NCBI GenBank assembly: GCA_040905865.1
Contig: JBBDQU010000074.1
Location: 124,001-188,000 of the forward strand
Direction: 5' to 3'
Length of the DNA: 64,000 bases
Source: Alphaproteobacteria bacterium
GTDB taxonomy: Bacteria > Pseudomonadota > Alphaproteobacteria > UBA8366 > GCA-2717185
Shown here: one piece after another, positions 40,910-50,881 of the stretch
How the letters are laid out: each line of letters begins with the position of its first letter
How positions within the stretch are numbered: the first letter of the stretch is position 1
The notes under the pieces: generated by a model
What the model was told of the DNA's origin: nothing
Database searches by the model: none
The model's input: only the letters and a program-made list of their open reading frames with translations
Made by a program: the position numbers and the translations under genes

Positions 40910-41893
40910 ATGACGCAAGAATCGCTGTCCCATACGGTTTCCGAAAACGACGCCGGCGACCGGCTCGACCGGCTGCTGGCCCGCGCCTTTCCGGCGTTGT
41001 CACGAACAAGGCTGAAAGTCCTGATCGAATCCGGCGCGGTACGGTCCGGCGCGCGGACGATAACGGAGGCCTCCTACCGGGTCAAACCGGGCGAAACGCT
41101 GATAACAACCGTACCCGAAATCACGCCGACACATATCGCCGCACAGGCCATATCCCTCGATATCCGCTACGAGGATGACGACCTGCTGATCGTTGACAAG
41201 CCGGCCGGAATGGTCGTCCATCCCGCCCCCGGCAACCCGGACCGCACGCTGGTCAATGCGCTGCTAGCGCATTGCGGCGACAGCCTGTCCGGCATTGGCG
41301 GCATCCGGCGGCCGGGGATTGTGCACCGGATCGACAAGGACACCAGCGGCCTTCTGGTTGTTGCCAAAAACGACGCGGCGCATGCCGGATTGGCGGCACA
41401 GTTCGAGGCGCATTCGATCGACCGCGAGTATATCGCCGTCGTCTGGGGCAGACCGGCATCGCCAACCGGAACGGTCGAGGGCAATATCGGCCGAAACCCG
41501 GGGAACCGCAAGAAAATGGCGGTTGTGCGCCCCGGCAACGGCAAGCCCGCGATTACCCGTTATACGGTGGACAGATGGCTGGGGCTGAACGCCTGCGTGC
41601 TGCGCTGCCGGCTTGAAACCGGACGCACCCACCAAATCCGGGTCCATTGCGCCCATATCGGCCATTCCGTGATCGGCGATCCGCTATATGGCGGCCGCAA
41701 TCCCGGCCGGCGATCGCGCCTGTCACCGGAACACGCCACCATCGTCCGCCGTTTCGACCGGCAGGCATTACACGCACACGTGATCGGCTTCGATCACCCC
41801 CTCAGCGGCCGAAAAATCCGCGTGGTTTCCGAATTACCGCCGGATATCATAGGGTTAATAGAAACCCTGAACGACAAAAGCGCTCCACAATAA
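40910..41893 (+). CDS. RluA-family 23S rRNA pseudouridine synthase (RluD-like)
   Basis: The 327-residue enzyme has an N-terminal S4-like RNA-binding domain (about 17-75, RLDRLLARAFPALSRTRL) and a pseudouridine synthase core. The catalytic aspartate is D142 in HRIDKDTSG, and the later family segment RLETGRTHQIRVHCAHIGH follows. The S4 domain points to RluD-type (large-subunit helix 69) rather than RluA; this is inference. It is adjacent to rpoH in the same orientation, 129 nt apart. Confidence 0.92.
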   Translation: MTQESLSHTVSENDAGDRLDRLLARAFPALSRTRLKVLIESGAVRSGARTITEASYRVKPGETLITTVPEITPTHIAAQAISLDIRYEDDDLLIVDKPAGMVVHPAPGNPDRTLVNALLAHCGDSLSGIGGIRRPGIVHRIDKDTSGLLVVAKNDAAHAGLAAQFEAHSIDREYIAVVWGRPASPTGTVEGNIGRNPGNRKKMAVVRPGNGKPAITRYTVDRWLGLNACVLRCRLETGRTHQIRVHCAHIGHSVIGDPLYGGRNPGRRSRLSPEHATIVRRFDRQALHAHVIGFDHPLSGRKIRVVSELPPDIIGLIETLNDKSAPQ

Positions 41894-42022
41894 TACATAA
41901 AGTTTGTGGAAAACCCTTGAAGCCGGACAAGAAAGAGATAAATATGCATCTATATCTTGCTTCATGCCTCCCGACCTCATCGCAGGCACTCGCATGGAGC
42001 GACTACACAGGAGTACAGTTAT

Positions 42023-42925
42023 ATGGCCACCCTCCCTACCCTGGCGATTAGCCCCGAAGGGAACCTGCAGCGCTACCTCGAAAGCATCCGGGCGTTCCCG
42101 ATGTTGACGCAGGACGAGGAGTACATGCTGGCAAAGTCCTATCAGGACCATGACGATGTCGAAGCGGCGCACAAGATGGTGACCAGTCACTTACGGCTCG
42201 TTGCGAAGATTGCAATGGGTTACCGCGGCTATGGCCTGCCCATGAACGAGCTCATTTCTGAAGGCAATATCGGACTGATGCAGGCGGTGAAGCGGTTCGA
42301 CCCCGAACGCGGCTTTCGGCTGGCGACCTATGCGATGTGGTGGATCCGGGCATCAATCCAGGAATACATCCTGCATTCCTGGTCGCTGGTGAAGATCGGC
42401 ACCACGGCGTCCCAGAAGAAGCTCTTTTTCAACCTGCGCAAGCTGAAAGGCCGGTTGCAGGCCATCAACGACGGCGACATGACGCCGGAAGTCGTGAAGA
42501 AGATTTCCGAGGAACTGAACGTTCCCGAGATCGATGTCGTATCGATGAATCAGCGCATGGCAGGCGGCGATCATTCGCTGAACGCACCCCTGCGGGCCGA
42601 TAGCGACGGCGAATGGATGGACTGGCTGGAAGACGATACCGACAATCAGGAAACCGTTGTCGCCGAAACGCAGGAAATGGACAAGCGCCGCGATCTGCTT
42701 CAGAACGCGCTGGAAACCCTGAACGATCGGGAACGCTTCATCCTCAATGAACGGCGCCTCAAGGACGAGCCATCGACCCTTGAGGAACTGAGCCAAGTTT
42801 ATAATATCAGCCGCGAACGCGTCCGCCAGATCGAAGTCCGCGCTTTCGAAAAACTGCAGAAAGCAATCCGCAATGCGGCGGTCGAGCAGCAACTCGCGAT
42901 GGGCAGTCTCGCCGGGGCCAAGTAA
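42023..42925 (+). CDS. rpoH: RNA polymerase heat-shock sigma factor (sigma-32)
   Basis: The 300-residue sigma-70-family factor carries the RpoH box QKKLFFNLR (131-139), which distinguishes RpoH from RpoD. Region 2 runs from VTSHLRLVAKIAMGYRGYGL to RLATYAMWWIRASIQEYIL; region 4 is LEELSQVYNISRERVRQIEVRAFEKLQKAI. It directs transcription of chaperones and proteases. ATG 42023 is supported by AGGAG 9 nt upstream. An upstream ATG at 41957 would add 22 residues not expected for RpoH. The leader (41894-42022) contains TTGAAG at 41917-41922 followed by an AT-rich segment at 41938-41945, a possible promoter. A short hairpin (42930-42946) follows the stop. Confidence 0.96.
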   Translation: MATLPTLAISPEGNLQRYLESIRAFPMLTQDEEYMLAKSYQDHDDVEAAHKMVTSHLRLVAKIAMGYRGYGLPMNELISEGNIGLMQAVKRFDPERGFRLATYAMWWIRASIQEYILHSWSLVKIGTTASQKKLFFNLRKLKGRLQAINDGDMTPEVVKKISEELNVPEIDVVSMNQRMAGGDHSLNAPLRADSDGEWMDWLEDDTDNQETVVAETQEMDKRRDLLQNALETLNDRERFILNERRLKDEPSTLEELSQVYNISRERVRQIEVRAFEKLQKAIRNAAVEQQLAMGSLAGAK

Positions 42926-42994
42926 AGGGCGCCAATGAATTTGGCGGCGATCAGTCAGGATTGATGCGCCGCACCTTTTACCGCGTGCATTGGT

Positions 42995-43549
42995 CTACTC
43001 TGCCTTGGCCGGTGGCGGAGGTTTTTCGGCGTCATCCTGCTTTTCGGCCTCTGTATCGTCTTCCAGTTCCATCCCCATATCGCCATACCGGACATTTCGT
43101 CCCCAGGTCTCCACCAGTTCTTTCTGCCGCGCCTTGTACCGCGTTTCCTTCATCTCGAAGGAAACGGTCAGGTAGGATGCGACGACGGGCGGCGTCAGGT
43201 AGAGGATAATCCAGCCAACCGCCGCCGCCGAATACATCACTAGCAGCGAAAACGGGTTCGATATGATTTCGATCAGCCGGCTGAAATCCCAGAACCCGCT
43301 GTTTTTCCAAAGATCCAGCGTATACATCAGACAGCCCGCAAAATTGAGATAGCCAACCGTCCGCGACGTGTATTTCAGAGGATGCCGGTCCAGCAGCAAC
43401 AGGGCGACGATGGTCGGCGCCATGCCAACCATCAACAGAATCACCGTCGACGGCGCCAGCACGAATATCGCGGGCGCGATGACCCAGGCGAGCGCCGCGC
43501 CCTTCGCTTTTGCGCCGCCGGCGACGCCATTCCCGGGTTTCCTAGCCAT
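42995..43549 (-). CDS. Hypothetical membrane protein, partner of the kinase-like protein
   Basis: The 184-residue protein has three to four membrane segments: WVIAPAIFVLAPSTVILLMV, MAPTIVALLLL, AGCLMYTLDLW, and LLVMYSAAAVGWIILYLTPP. A charged cytoplasmic C-terminal region (YKARQKELVETWGRNVRYGD) ends in an acidic/proline stretch (EDDTEAEKQDDAEKPPPP). The N-terminus is basic (MARKPGNGVAGGAKAKG). No family is recognised. Its ATG sits 1 nt after the stop of the kinase-like gene, so it is cotranscribed with it. Confidence 0.78.
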   Translation of the reverse strand: MARKPGNGVAGGAKAKGAALAWVIAPAIFVLAPSTVILLMVGMAPTIVALLLLDRHPLKYTSRTVGYLNFAGCLMYTLDLWKNSGFWDFSRLIEIISNPFSLLVMYSAAAVGWIILYLTPPVVASYLTVSFEMKETRYKARQKELVETWGRNVRYGDMGMELEDDTEAEKQDDAEKPPPPAKAE

Positions 43550-43550
43550 C

Positions 43551-45554
43551 CTATGACGCCATTATAAATGTAAACAGGACAATGACCAGCAGCGAAACCG
43601 TCGTCAGCACCCCGGATATGACCGACGACACCTGGCCGCCAAGTTCACGGGCGATCGCCATCCGGTTGCGTTTGTCTGAATCCAGTTGCTCCAATCGTCT
43701 GGCGATGTCGCGGTATTCATGTGAGGCCCTTTCGAACCGGCGGTTATCGTCATCCAGAACCTGACTGTTGTCCGCGATCGCCAGCAGTTCCGACAGGCGT
43801 CCGGTCGCGCCCGCTTCCCGCATCGCACCGGAAATCCGTTCCCGCGTTTCGCGATTGTGGTAGCGCTTTATCGTCGGCGCCAGCATTTTAACGGCGAGTT
43901 GCCCCAGATTGGTATAGGGCTTGATCCGCGTATCGCGCTCCTGGATCTGGGACAGCAGACGGATACTGGCGAGTATCGGCAGGTTGGGGTCCGCCTGGTT
44001 GTCCAGGTCGCGCATTTCGGAGCCCCGCAGGCCGCTGAAATGCGTTGCGATATACGCCGCAAGATGCCTGTCGATGAGATAACGCACATCGTCCTGGTTG
44101 GCGGCCAGCCAATCGAGTGCCGGCAGGACGCTATTGATATCAAGGATATAGTATGCATCGACAAGGGGTGACTGACAGGCCAATCTCGGGTTGAGATCGT
44201 AAATGACCCGTTCGATACCCTCGCCGGAAGCCGTCCGCGCCATGACTTCGCGCGCCCGCTTCAGGTCGCGATACAGTGTCAACAGATCAATCCGTGGCCT
44301 CGGCTGGTTGTCTTCCCAGAATTCGATAAGTTCATATTGCAGAATCGCGGCGAAGGCGTTCCGGGTTTCGCCGCTCTCGCTGTAAAGCGCCATCATGTTG
44401 GGAATACCGTCGATAATGGCGCTGAAATCGCGATACCGGATCGGCGCGGCCGGATCCAGTGCGATACAGCAGCGGCCGATCAGGTTATCGTCCGTCGCCA
44501 TTGCTTCGGGAACATCTTTCGCCTCATTGAACGCGTTCACAACCGTGTCGTCACCCAGGGCGCGGCGAAGCCAGGTGTCCACCGACCCGTCACGGATAAT
44601 ATTGATCGATTTATTCCAGTTGCTGACCATGGTGTGGGCCAGTTCACGGCAGGTAAAATGTTCCTTGTTCATAAATGAATACGAACGGGCGGCGCGGCTC
44701 TGCATCGATTGCTGAACCGGGCTGCCCCGGTGTCCGTTCGACCACATGCCGACATCGTCAACCGTCCAGCGTTCGTCCGGGTCGTCCGTCAGCAATCCGC
44801 GCAGGGCCTCCATCATCGTCAGGGAAATCCGCGACGACTGGGTCAGCGCGCCATAGGACCCCATGCTGAGCTTGGCGTTCAGGATTTCCTGATCCGACAT
44901 GCCCCTGCAGGGACTGTGACCGATCATCAGCGCCAGGATCGTAACGCCCAGTTCGTACATGTCGTCGGCGGAACCGCCCATTCCCCGGCCCGCCGGATTG
45001 GCCATGCAGGCTTCGATGGGTTCATAGACGAAGGACTGCGCCATCGCCGGCGGCGATGAGATGCAGTCGCCAAGAATGAGCCTGCTTCCCCTGGCGCCGC
45101 CGAAATACAGGTTGTTGGGGCGGATAGCCCGGTGGGTAATGTCGAATTCGCGAAATTCGCGCAAAACCTGATTGGCCGGCTCGGCGAAGAACTTGATGAT
45201 CTCCTCTTCGCGCATCGGCTCGAAATCATCATCCAGCGACGCTGCGACGCGCCCTCCCGCGGGCGGTTCGTAAATGAGAACCGGGCAACGCCGGCCTTCC
45301 GGCGGCCAGTCCACCACGCCCCAGTCCAGCAACGCCATCAGATAGGGGATTTCGACCTTGCTCAACGAATTGATCATGTCCAGCCGGACCGGTAGCTTCG
45401 GATCGCAGACCAGCGCCATCAACTCACGGCTCGCATCGCGAAGATGCCGTACCTTGAACGCCATGGCAGGCGGATTGTCATATGTGCTTAGCGGTTCATC
45501 GACGGCGATTTCATATCGGTCCCGCAGACTGACCCGCTTCGGATTTTTCGCCAT
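43551..45554 (-). CDS. Membrane-anchored protein kinase-like protein lacking catalytic residues (pseudokinase)
   Basis: Residues about 30-275 of this 667-residue protein follow the eukaryotic-like kinase lobe pattern. THRAIRPNNLYF (140-151) corresponds to the catalytic loop HRDxKxxN, but A143 replaces the aspartate and R145 the lysine, while N148 remains. GDC (162-164) stands at the DFG position, and DDMYELGVTILALMIG (197-212) matches the F helix. No VAIK lysine is evident and the N-lobe glycine loop is weak. The rest (280-640) is helical and unrecognised. A C-terminal membrane anchor (VLTTVSLLVIVLFTFIMAS) ends the protein. It probably binds rather than phosphorylates. It is 176 nt downstream of purA and pairs with the membrane protein downstream. 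Confidence 0.75.
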   Translation of the reverse strand: MAKNPKRVSLRDRYEIAVDEPLSTYDNPPAMAFKVRHLRDASRELMALVCDPKLPVRLDMINSLSKVEIPYLMALLDWGVVDWPPEGRRCPVLIYEPPAGGRVAASLDDDFEPMREEEIIKFFAEPANQVLREFREFDITHRAIRPNNLYFGGARGSRLILGDCISSPPAMAQSFVYEPIEACMANPAGRGMGGSADDMYELGVTILALMIGHSPCRGMSDQEILNAKLSMGSYGALTQSSRISLTMMEALRGLLTDDPDERWTVDDVGMWSNGHRGSPVQQSMQSRAARSYSFMNKEHFTCRELAHTMVSNWNKSINIIRDGSVDTWLRRALGDDTVVNAFNEAKDVPEAMATDDNLIGRCCIALDPAAPIRYRDFSAIIDGIPNMMALYSESGETRNAFAAILQYELIEFWEDNQPRPRIDLLTLYRDLKRAREVMARTASGEGIERVIYDLNPRLACQSPLVDAYYILDINSVLPALDWLAANQDDVRYLIDRHLAAYIATHFSGLRGSEMRDLDNQADPNLPILASIRLLSQIQERDTRIKPYTNLGQLAVKMLAPTIKRYHNRETRERISGAMREAGATGRLSELLAIADNSQVLDDDNRRFERASHEYRDIARRLEQLDSDKRNRMAIARELGGQVSSVISGVLTTVSLLVIVLFTFIMAS

Positions 45555-45730
45555 ACCAGCAATTCCCAGCCATTACCGCCGCGTTGATGCGGCCACGCGG
45601 TTGGCAGGAAATATATACATCAAATGGTTAACGGAAGCCTTCGGGCCTGCGAAACTCGTTCGCGGCAACCGCGGGAAGAACTTTCATCCCTGTAAGGAAA
45701 TAACGTGAATTCAATAGCCTTGCACCCGAT

Positions 45731-47023
45731 TCAGGACGCAAAGGGATCCCGTACCATGATTGTATCGTCGCGTTCAGGACTGGTCGATAACAGCGTCACG
45801 GGAGCCTCGATAAGCTCTTCGATTCGCCGGATATACTTTATCGCCGTTGCGGGCAGGTCGGCCCAGGAACGGGCGCCTTCGGTGCTGTCCGCCCAGCCCT
45901 CCATCAATTCATAGACCGGTTCAGCCACAGCCTGCTTCGCCATGGAAGACGGCAGGTGGTCGAAAACCTTCCCGTCTATCCGGTAGCCGGTACAGATTCC
46001 AATTTCCTTGAGCCCGTCCAGCACATCCAGCTTGGTCAGCGCGATACCATCGATTCCACCGACCTTGATGGCCTGCCGCACCAGGACCGCATCAAACCAG
46101 CCGCAGCGTCGGCGCCGGCCCGTTACGGTCCCGAATTCATGCCCCCGCTCGCCCAGCAGGTTCCCGATTTCGTTCTTGAGTTCGGTCGGGAACGGCCCCG
46201 CGCCGACCCTGGTCGTATAGGCCTTGGTAATTCCAAGAACATATCCCAGTCCGCGTGGCGTGAACCCCGCGCCGGCGGCGGCCTGCCCCGCTACCGTATT
46301 GGAGGAGGTAACATAGGGAAACGTGCCGTGGTCGATGTCCAGCATGATGCCCTGGGCGCCCTCAAACAGGATGCGCTGACCGGCCTTGTTCGCCGCGTCA
46401 AGCACGCGCCACGCCGTCCCGACATAGGGCAGGATTTTCGGCGCGATCGCCAGCAACTCGCCCAGCAGGTCATCCGCATCGATTTCCGGTTCGCCGAAGC
46501 CCCGCAAAATCGCATTGTGGTGAAACAGCAGATGACGCAGCTTTTCCGCCAACACGTCACTGTCGGCCAGATCGCAGACACGGATCGCGCGCCGACCGAC
46601 CTTGTCCTCGTAGGCTGGTCCGATACCGCGGCCGGTCGTTCCGATCTGCGCATTGCCGCGGGCCGCTTCACGCGCATGATCCAGATTGCGATGCAACGGC
46701 AGGATCAGCGCAGCATTCTCCGCGACCATCAGCTTTTCGGGGCCAATCGCCACTCCGGCGACACGGATCCTGTCGATCTCATCCAGCAGCGCCCATGGAT
46801 CGACCACAACGCCATTGCCGATGATCGACAGCTTGCCATCCCGGACAACGCCGGAGGGCAGCAGGCTAAGCTTGTAGGTCTTGCCGTCGATAACCAGCGT
46901 ATGACCGGCATTATGGCCGCCCTGGAATCGCACGACCACATCGGCGCGCTCCGAAAGCCAGTCGACGATCTTGCCTTTACCCTCGTCGCCCCACTGCGAT
47001 CCCACGACCACGACATTCGTCAT
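45731..47023 (-). CDS. purA: Adenylosuccinate synthetase
   Basis: The 430-residue GTP-dependent enzyme catalyses the first step from IMP to AMP. It has the P-loop-like [16 protein letters not shown] at the start, and [20 protein letters not shown] (35-54). [18 protein letters not shown] and [20 protein letters not shown] follow, and the end-region [13 protein letters not shown] is present. Length is standard. Its ATG overlaps the hisZ stop by 4 nt, so the pair is translationally coupled. The 176 nt downstream, before the kinase-like gene, show no strong terminator. Confidence 0.97.
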   Translation of the reverse strand: MTNVVVVGSQWGDEGKGKIVDWLSERADVVVRFQGGHNAGHTLVIDGKTYKLSLLPSGVVRDGKLSIIGNGVVVDPWALLDEIDRIRVAGVAIGPEKLMVAENAALILPLHRNLDHAREAARGNAQIGTTGRGIGPAYEDKVGRRAIRVCDLADSDVLAEKLRHLLFHHNAILRGFGEPEIDADDLLGELLAIAPKILPYVGTAWRVLDAANKAGQRILFEGAQGIMLDIDHGTFPYVTSSNTVAGQAAAGAGFTPRGLGYVLGITKAYTTRVGAGPFPTELKNEIGNLLGERGHEFGTVTGRRRRCGWFDAVLVRQAIKVGGIDGIALTKLDVLDGLKEIGICTGYRIDGKVFDHLPSSMAKQAVAEPVYELMEGWADSTEGARSWADLPATAIKYIRRIEELIEAPVTLLSTSPERDDTIMVRDPFAS

Positions 47024-48186
47024 TTCCCGTCCAATCCTTCGTCTGATTCGAGGACGACTACGCGGCCGTCAATGAAAATTTCCGTGCAACCCAGTCGCCG
47101 GGCTTCCCGTTCCGGTTCCACAACCGGCGCCAGGCCGGCAACCGCGACCCGCCCGTTTCCGCGCAGCGACGCCGCATCCCCGGGCGAGGTCCCGAAAGGC
47201 AGAAATACGCGGCCCGCCGCTTCGGGCGCGGCGACAGCGCGCAGAACGCTGTCGAGAAACAGGGTAAAGCCGGTCGCCGGCTCGCTAGCCGCACCTGCCC
47301 GGTAACGACCGCCGCTACCGATTTCCCCGCGAACGCCGCGCGCAAACAGCGTAAAGCTCAATCCCGTATGATATTCGAAGCCCCGGTGCTCAACAGGATC
47401 GACTGTCAGCATGACATCCGGCATCGCCTTCGATACCAGTTCGATTACGGCGCCAAGCCGGTCCCGCTCGATGATTGCGACGGGCAGCAGGTCCAGGGCA
47501 TCCAGCGCCGCCATCGCCTCGACAGCCGGTCCGGACGCATTCAGCAGCGCGGCAAACAGGACGGATGCCGGCCCGCCAACGGCTTCGACTTCCGCGATAT
47601 CCTTGCGGTCGAGCGCTGCCCGAAGCCGCTGCGCCACGGCCGGCGCAAGGTTCAGGGCACCGCACAGGGATGGCACCAGGGTCGGCAGGTTGATATCGAC
47701 GGAAACGTCACGGACCCCCACGCCCTGCAGGGCCGCCGCGGCCAGGCTGATGGTTTCCGCATCCGCGGTCGGCTCCGCCGATCCGATGAGTTCCGCACCC
47801 GCCTGCAGGAATTCCCGTTCGGGACGAAGCTGGCTGCCCCGCACCCGCAGCACCTGGCCGGAATACGCCAGTCGCAGCGGCCGCGGCGCACGCGCCAGGC
47901 GGGTCGTCGCGATGCGGGCGACCTGTTGCGTCATATCGGCACGGACCCCCATCATGCGCTGGCTGACGGGATCCATCAGGCGAAACGTGGCATTCGCGAT
48001 ACGCTGCGCCGCGCCGGCCAGCAGCGTGTCCTCAAATTCGACCAATGGCGGCGAAACGCGCATATATCCATAACGCGTGAAGGCCTCGACAAGGCGGTTT
48101 GCGATATCGGCCTCATGCGCTGCATCCGGCGGTAGTCCGTCCCGCAATCCGTCGGGCAGCAAGGCGTCCCTGCCTGCTTCGATCAT
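47020..48186 (-). CDS. hisZ: ATP phosphoribosyltransferase regulatory subunit
   Basis: The 388-residue paralog of histidyl-tRNA synthetase catalytic domain lacks the anticodon domain, as expected for HisZ. Class II motifs are [20 protein letters not shown] (motif 1), [17 protein letters not shown] (motif 2 area) and [13 protein letters not shown] (motif 3 area). It activates the short HisG in histidine synthesis; hisG is not in the window. I chose ATG 48186 because homologs begin near LLPDGLRD; an upstream frame from 48246 would add 20 residues. It is coupled to purA by ATGA. Confidence 0.92.
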   Translation of the reverse strand: MIEAGRDALLPDGLRDGLPPDAAHEADIANRLVEAFTRYGYMRVSPPLVEFEDTLLAGAAQRIANATFRLMDPVSQRMMGVRADMTQQVARIATTRLARAPRPLRLAYSGQVLRVRGSQLRPEREFLQAGAELIGSAEPTADAETISLAAAALQGVGVRDVSVDINLPTLVPSLCGALNLAPAVAQRLRAALDRKDIAEVEAVGGPASVLFAALLNASGPAVEAMAALDALDLLPVAIIERDRLGAVIELVSKAMPDVMLTVDPVEHRGFEYHTGLSFTLFARGVRGEIGSGGRYRAGAASEPATGFTLFLDSVLRAVAAPEAAGRVFLPFGTSPGDAASLRGNGRVAVAGLAPVVEPEREARRLGCTEIFIDGRVVVLESDEGLDGK

Positions 48187-48293
48187 GGCGTCCGATGTCC
48201 GAAATTCATTCCTGTCTGGCGGGTGCCTACCTAGCGGTTTTGGCACCCCGGGGCAAGCGATGACTGGTGCAATTTTACCGAAGTCGACCGGCG

Positions 48294-49298
48294 CTATCGC
48301 CTGATGACGGTGACCGCGCCGTTGGCGAGACCGTATACGATTTCCGGTGTGCCGTTGCGATCGATATCTGCCATGACGATCGAGGTTGCGATCGGGCTGT
48401 CATGGGCAATCGACTGCACTTCGCGCGCCGAGCCGCCGGCAAAGGAAATGGCTACCAGCCTGCGGCGGTCGAGCGACGGAATGATGATGTCAGCAAGGCC
48501 ATCGGCATCGACATCCGCCACGGCATGCATGGCCAGAACCGTAGAGCCGATAAAATGATTGGCATATCCGTGTATCGACGCGACCGGCTCCAGAATACGC
48601 CCTATTCGCCGGAACAGGGTCAGCGTTCCGGACAGGTGCGGCGTCACAACCGATGCGATTTCGGTTTTTCCATCGCCATCGAAATCAGCCGCGCCGACAG
48701 GATTCTGCCAGCGATGCGACTGCCCGATGGGCCGGGACTCCGCCACCGGCTGTATGGCGCCCCCGACAACACCGAAAAGCGCCAGCGCCGCGCCGGCGTG
48801 AGGATATGATCGGACCACAAGTATCGTTTCCACGCCATCGACATTGACGATCCGTGGCTCAAGGTCCTCGAAAACGGATTCGTCGGGGAGCCGGTATGTC
48901 GCCTCGCGCCCGTTCGCAAACGCAACCTGCAATGCGGTCGCTTCGATTGGGTCGCCCAGGACGCCATGGCGGTAACGGTTTGTCGGGCCGGTCAGCCAGG
49001 TTCCGGCCACCGCGCCGTGCCCCGACGCGACACGGCCCTGCGGAATGATGTTGGCGGGGACTGTCTCATTCGATGTTTTCAGCGGCGACACCAGAAACAG
49101 CCCGCGTGGCAGGGATAATCTGAAACGCCGGTCGCCGGTGTGCAGGATGACGCGGTCCTTTCCAGACGACAGCGTGATATCCCTCAGGTCGTCAATATGC
49201 GTCGCCGTTTCCGCCTTCCAGCCCGTCTCCTGCGCCGCTGCCGTGGCGGCAATCGCGGCAAACAGCAGGATCGCCGGAATTGCGGATTTAGAATGCAA
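48294..49298 (-). CDS. Exported FG-GAP/VCBS-type repeat protein
   Basis: The protein of about 334 residues has a signal peptide (SKSAIPAILLFAAIAATAAAQ). It contains at least three Asp-rich calcium-binding-like repeats of FG-GAP type: DFDGDGKTEIASV, DVDADGLADIIIPS and DIDRNGTPEIVYG. These are typical of beta-propeller or VCBS domains that bind Ca2+. It likely acts in the periplasm or outside the cell; the role is unknown. I propose a TTG start at 49298, overlapping the end of serA by 11 nt, because it places the signal peptide at the N-terminus. An ATG at 49358 would add a basic stretch inside serA. It is coupled to serA. Confidence 0.72.
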   Translation of the reverse strand: MHSKSAIPAILLFAAIAATAAAQETGWKAETATHIDDLRDITLSSGKDRVILHTGDRRFRLSLPRGLFLVSPLKTSNETVPANIIPQGRVASGHGAVAGTWLTGPTNRYRHGVLGDPIEATALQVAFANGREATYRLPDESVFEDLEPRIVNVDGVETILVVRSYPHAGAALALFGVVGGAIQPVAESRPIGQSHRWQNPVGAADFDGDGKTEIASVVTPHLSGTLTLFRRIGRILEPVASIHGYANHFIGSTVLAMHAVADVDADGLADIIIPSLDRRRLVAISFAGGSAREVQSIAHDSPIATSIVMADIDRNGTPEIVYGLANGAVTVIRR

Positions 49299-50865
49299 GC
49301 TGCTTGACCTGGAAGATATTCGGCAGCCTGGACACCGCATCCACGACCGCCGCGTCAAGCGGCTGGTCGATCTGCAACAGCGCTATGGCGTCATTACCCT
49401 GGCTGGCGCGGCCCAGATGGAATGTCGCGATGTTCACCCCGGCATCGCCTAGTGTCCTGCCCAGATTGCCGATGACGCCGGGCGTGTCCTTGTTGGTGAT
49501 ATACAGCATATATGGCGACATCTCGGCCTCGATATCGATGCCTTTGATGTTGACGATCCGCGCCCGCGAACCGCTGAACAGGGTGCCGGTGACGCTGCGC
49601 TCCTGCCGTTCGGTCGTTACGGTGATGCGAATCATCGTCTCGTAATCGCCGTGCTGCTCGTCCTTCGATTCCGTGACGCGGATATTGCGTTCGCGGGCAA
49701 TCGACGGGGCGCTGACCATGTTGACGGCATCCAGCATGGGCCGTAGCAGGCCCGTCAGCGCCGCCGCCATCAGGGGGCGGGTATTGAGCGTCGCCACATG
49801 GCCCCGAAATTCAATTGTTACCGCCGAAATTCCCGTTTCAGTGAGTTGCCCCGCGAAGCTGCCGAGATGTTCCGCGAGCGCCATATAGGGGCGCAGCCGC
49901 GGCGCTTCATCGGCGGTCACCGACGGCATGTTGATGGCGTTGGTCACGGCGCCCGTCAGCAGGTAGTCGGACATCTGCTCCGCCACCTGGATGGCGACGT
50001 TTTCCTGCGCCTCGGTTGTTGCCGCGCCGAGATGGGGCGTGCAGACCACATTATCGCGGCCGAACAGGATGTTTTCCCTCGCCGGTTCCTTGACGAACAC
50101 GTCGAATCCGGCGCCGGCGACATGGCCGGAATCAAGCGCCGCCGCAAGGTCTTCCTCGACCACCAGCCCGCCGCGGGCGCAGTTGATGATGTAGACGCCC
50201 TTCTTTGTTTTGGCGAGCGCCCCGGCGTCGATGATGCCGCGGGTGCTGTCGGTCAGCGGCGCGTGCAGGGTGATGAAGTCCGACCGGGCAAGCAGGTCGT
50301 CCAGTTCGAGTTTTTCGATGGACAGGTCGGCCGCGCGTTCCGGCGTCAGGTAGGGATCATAGGCGACGACCCGCATATGCAGCCCGCGCGCCCGGTCCGC
50401 GACAATGGAGCCGATATTGCCGCAGCCGATCAGCCCCAGCGTCTTGCCCGTCAATTCGGCGCCCATGAAGCGGGATTTCTCCCACTTGCCCGCCTGGGTC
50501 GAGGCATTTGCCGCGGTAATCTGGCGTGCCAGGGCAAACATCATGCCGATTGCGTGCTCGGCTGTCGTCGTCGCGTTGCCGAAGGGCGTGTTCATGACGA
50601 CGACGCCTTTCTGCGTCGCCTGCGGCACATCGATATTGTCGACGCCAATTCCTGCCCTGCCGACAACTTTCAGCTTCGCCGCGGCATCAAGAACAGCCGC
50701 CGTTACTTTCGTGGCTGACCGGACGGCAAGTCCGTCAAATTCACCGATACATGCGATCAATTCGTCCGGCGACATGCCGACCTTAACGTCGACGTCGATC
50801 CCGTTCTTCTTGAATACCGCCTCGGCGTTGGCGCTAAGCTCATCCGCAATCAAAACTCTGGTCAT
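49288..50865 (-). CDS. serA: D-3-phosphoglycerate dehydrogenase
   Basis: The 525-residue NAD-dependent enzyme starts serine synthesis. It has the nucleotide loop LGLIGCGNIGSIVADRARGL (about 148-167), catalytic arginine and histidine regions NCARGGLVVEEDL and CTPHLGAATTEAQENVA, and a C-terminal ACT domain (YITNKDTPGVIGNLGRTLG). The long type I form with the intervening domain is seen. ATG 50865 (MTRVLIADEL) fits homologs; the frame upstream adds a short basic tag. It follows serC by 16 nt, and the exported repeat protein overlaps its end. Confidence 0.95.
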   Translation of the reverse strand: MTRVLIADELSANAEAVFKKNGIDVDVKVGMSPDELIACIGEFDGLAVRSATKVTAAVLDAAAKLKVVGRAGIGVDNIDVPQATQKGVVVMNTPFGNATTTAEHAIGMMFALARQITAANASTQAGKWEKSRFMGAELTGKTLGLIGCGNIGSIVADRARGLHMRVVAYDPYLTPERAADLSIEKLELDDLLARSDFITLHAPLTDSTRGIIDAGALAKTKKGVYIINCARGGLVVEEDLAAALDSGHVAGAGFDVFVKEPARENILFGRDNVVCTPHLGAATTEAQENVAIQVAEQMSDYLLTGAVTNAINMPSVTADEAPRLRPYMALAEHLGSFAGQLTETGISAVTIEFRGHVATLNTRPLMAAALTGLLRPMLDAVNMVSAPSIARERNIRVTESKDEQHGDYETMIRITVTTERQERSVTGTLFSGSRARIVNIKGIDIEAEMSPYMLYITNKDTPGVIGNLGRTLGDAGVNIATFHLGRASQGNDAIALLQIDQPLDAAVVDAVSRLPNIFQVKQLAF

Positions 50866-50881
50866 TTTACGCGTCTTCCTT

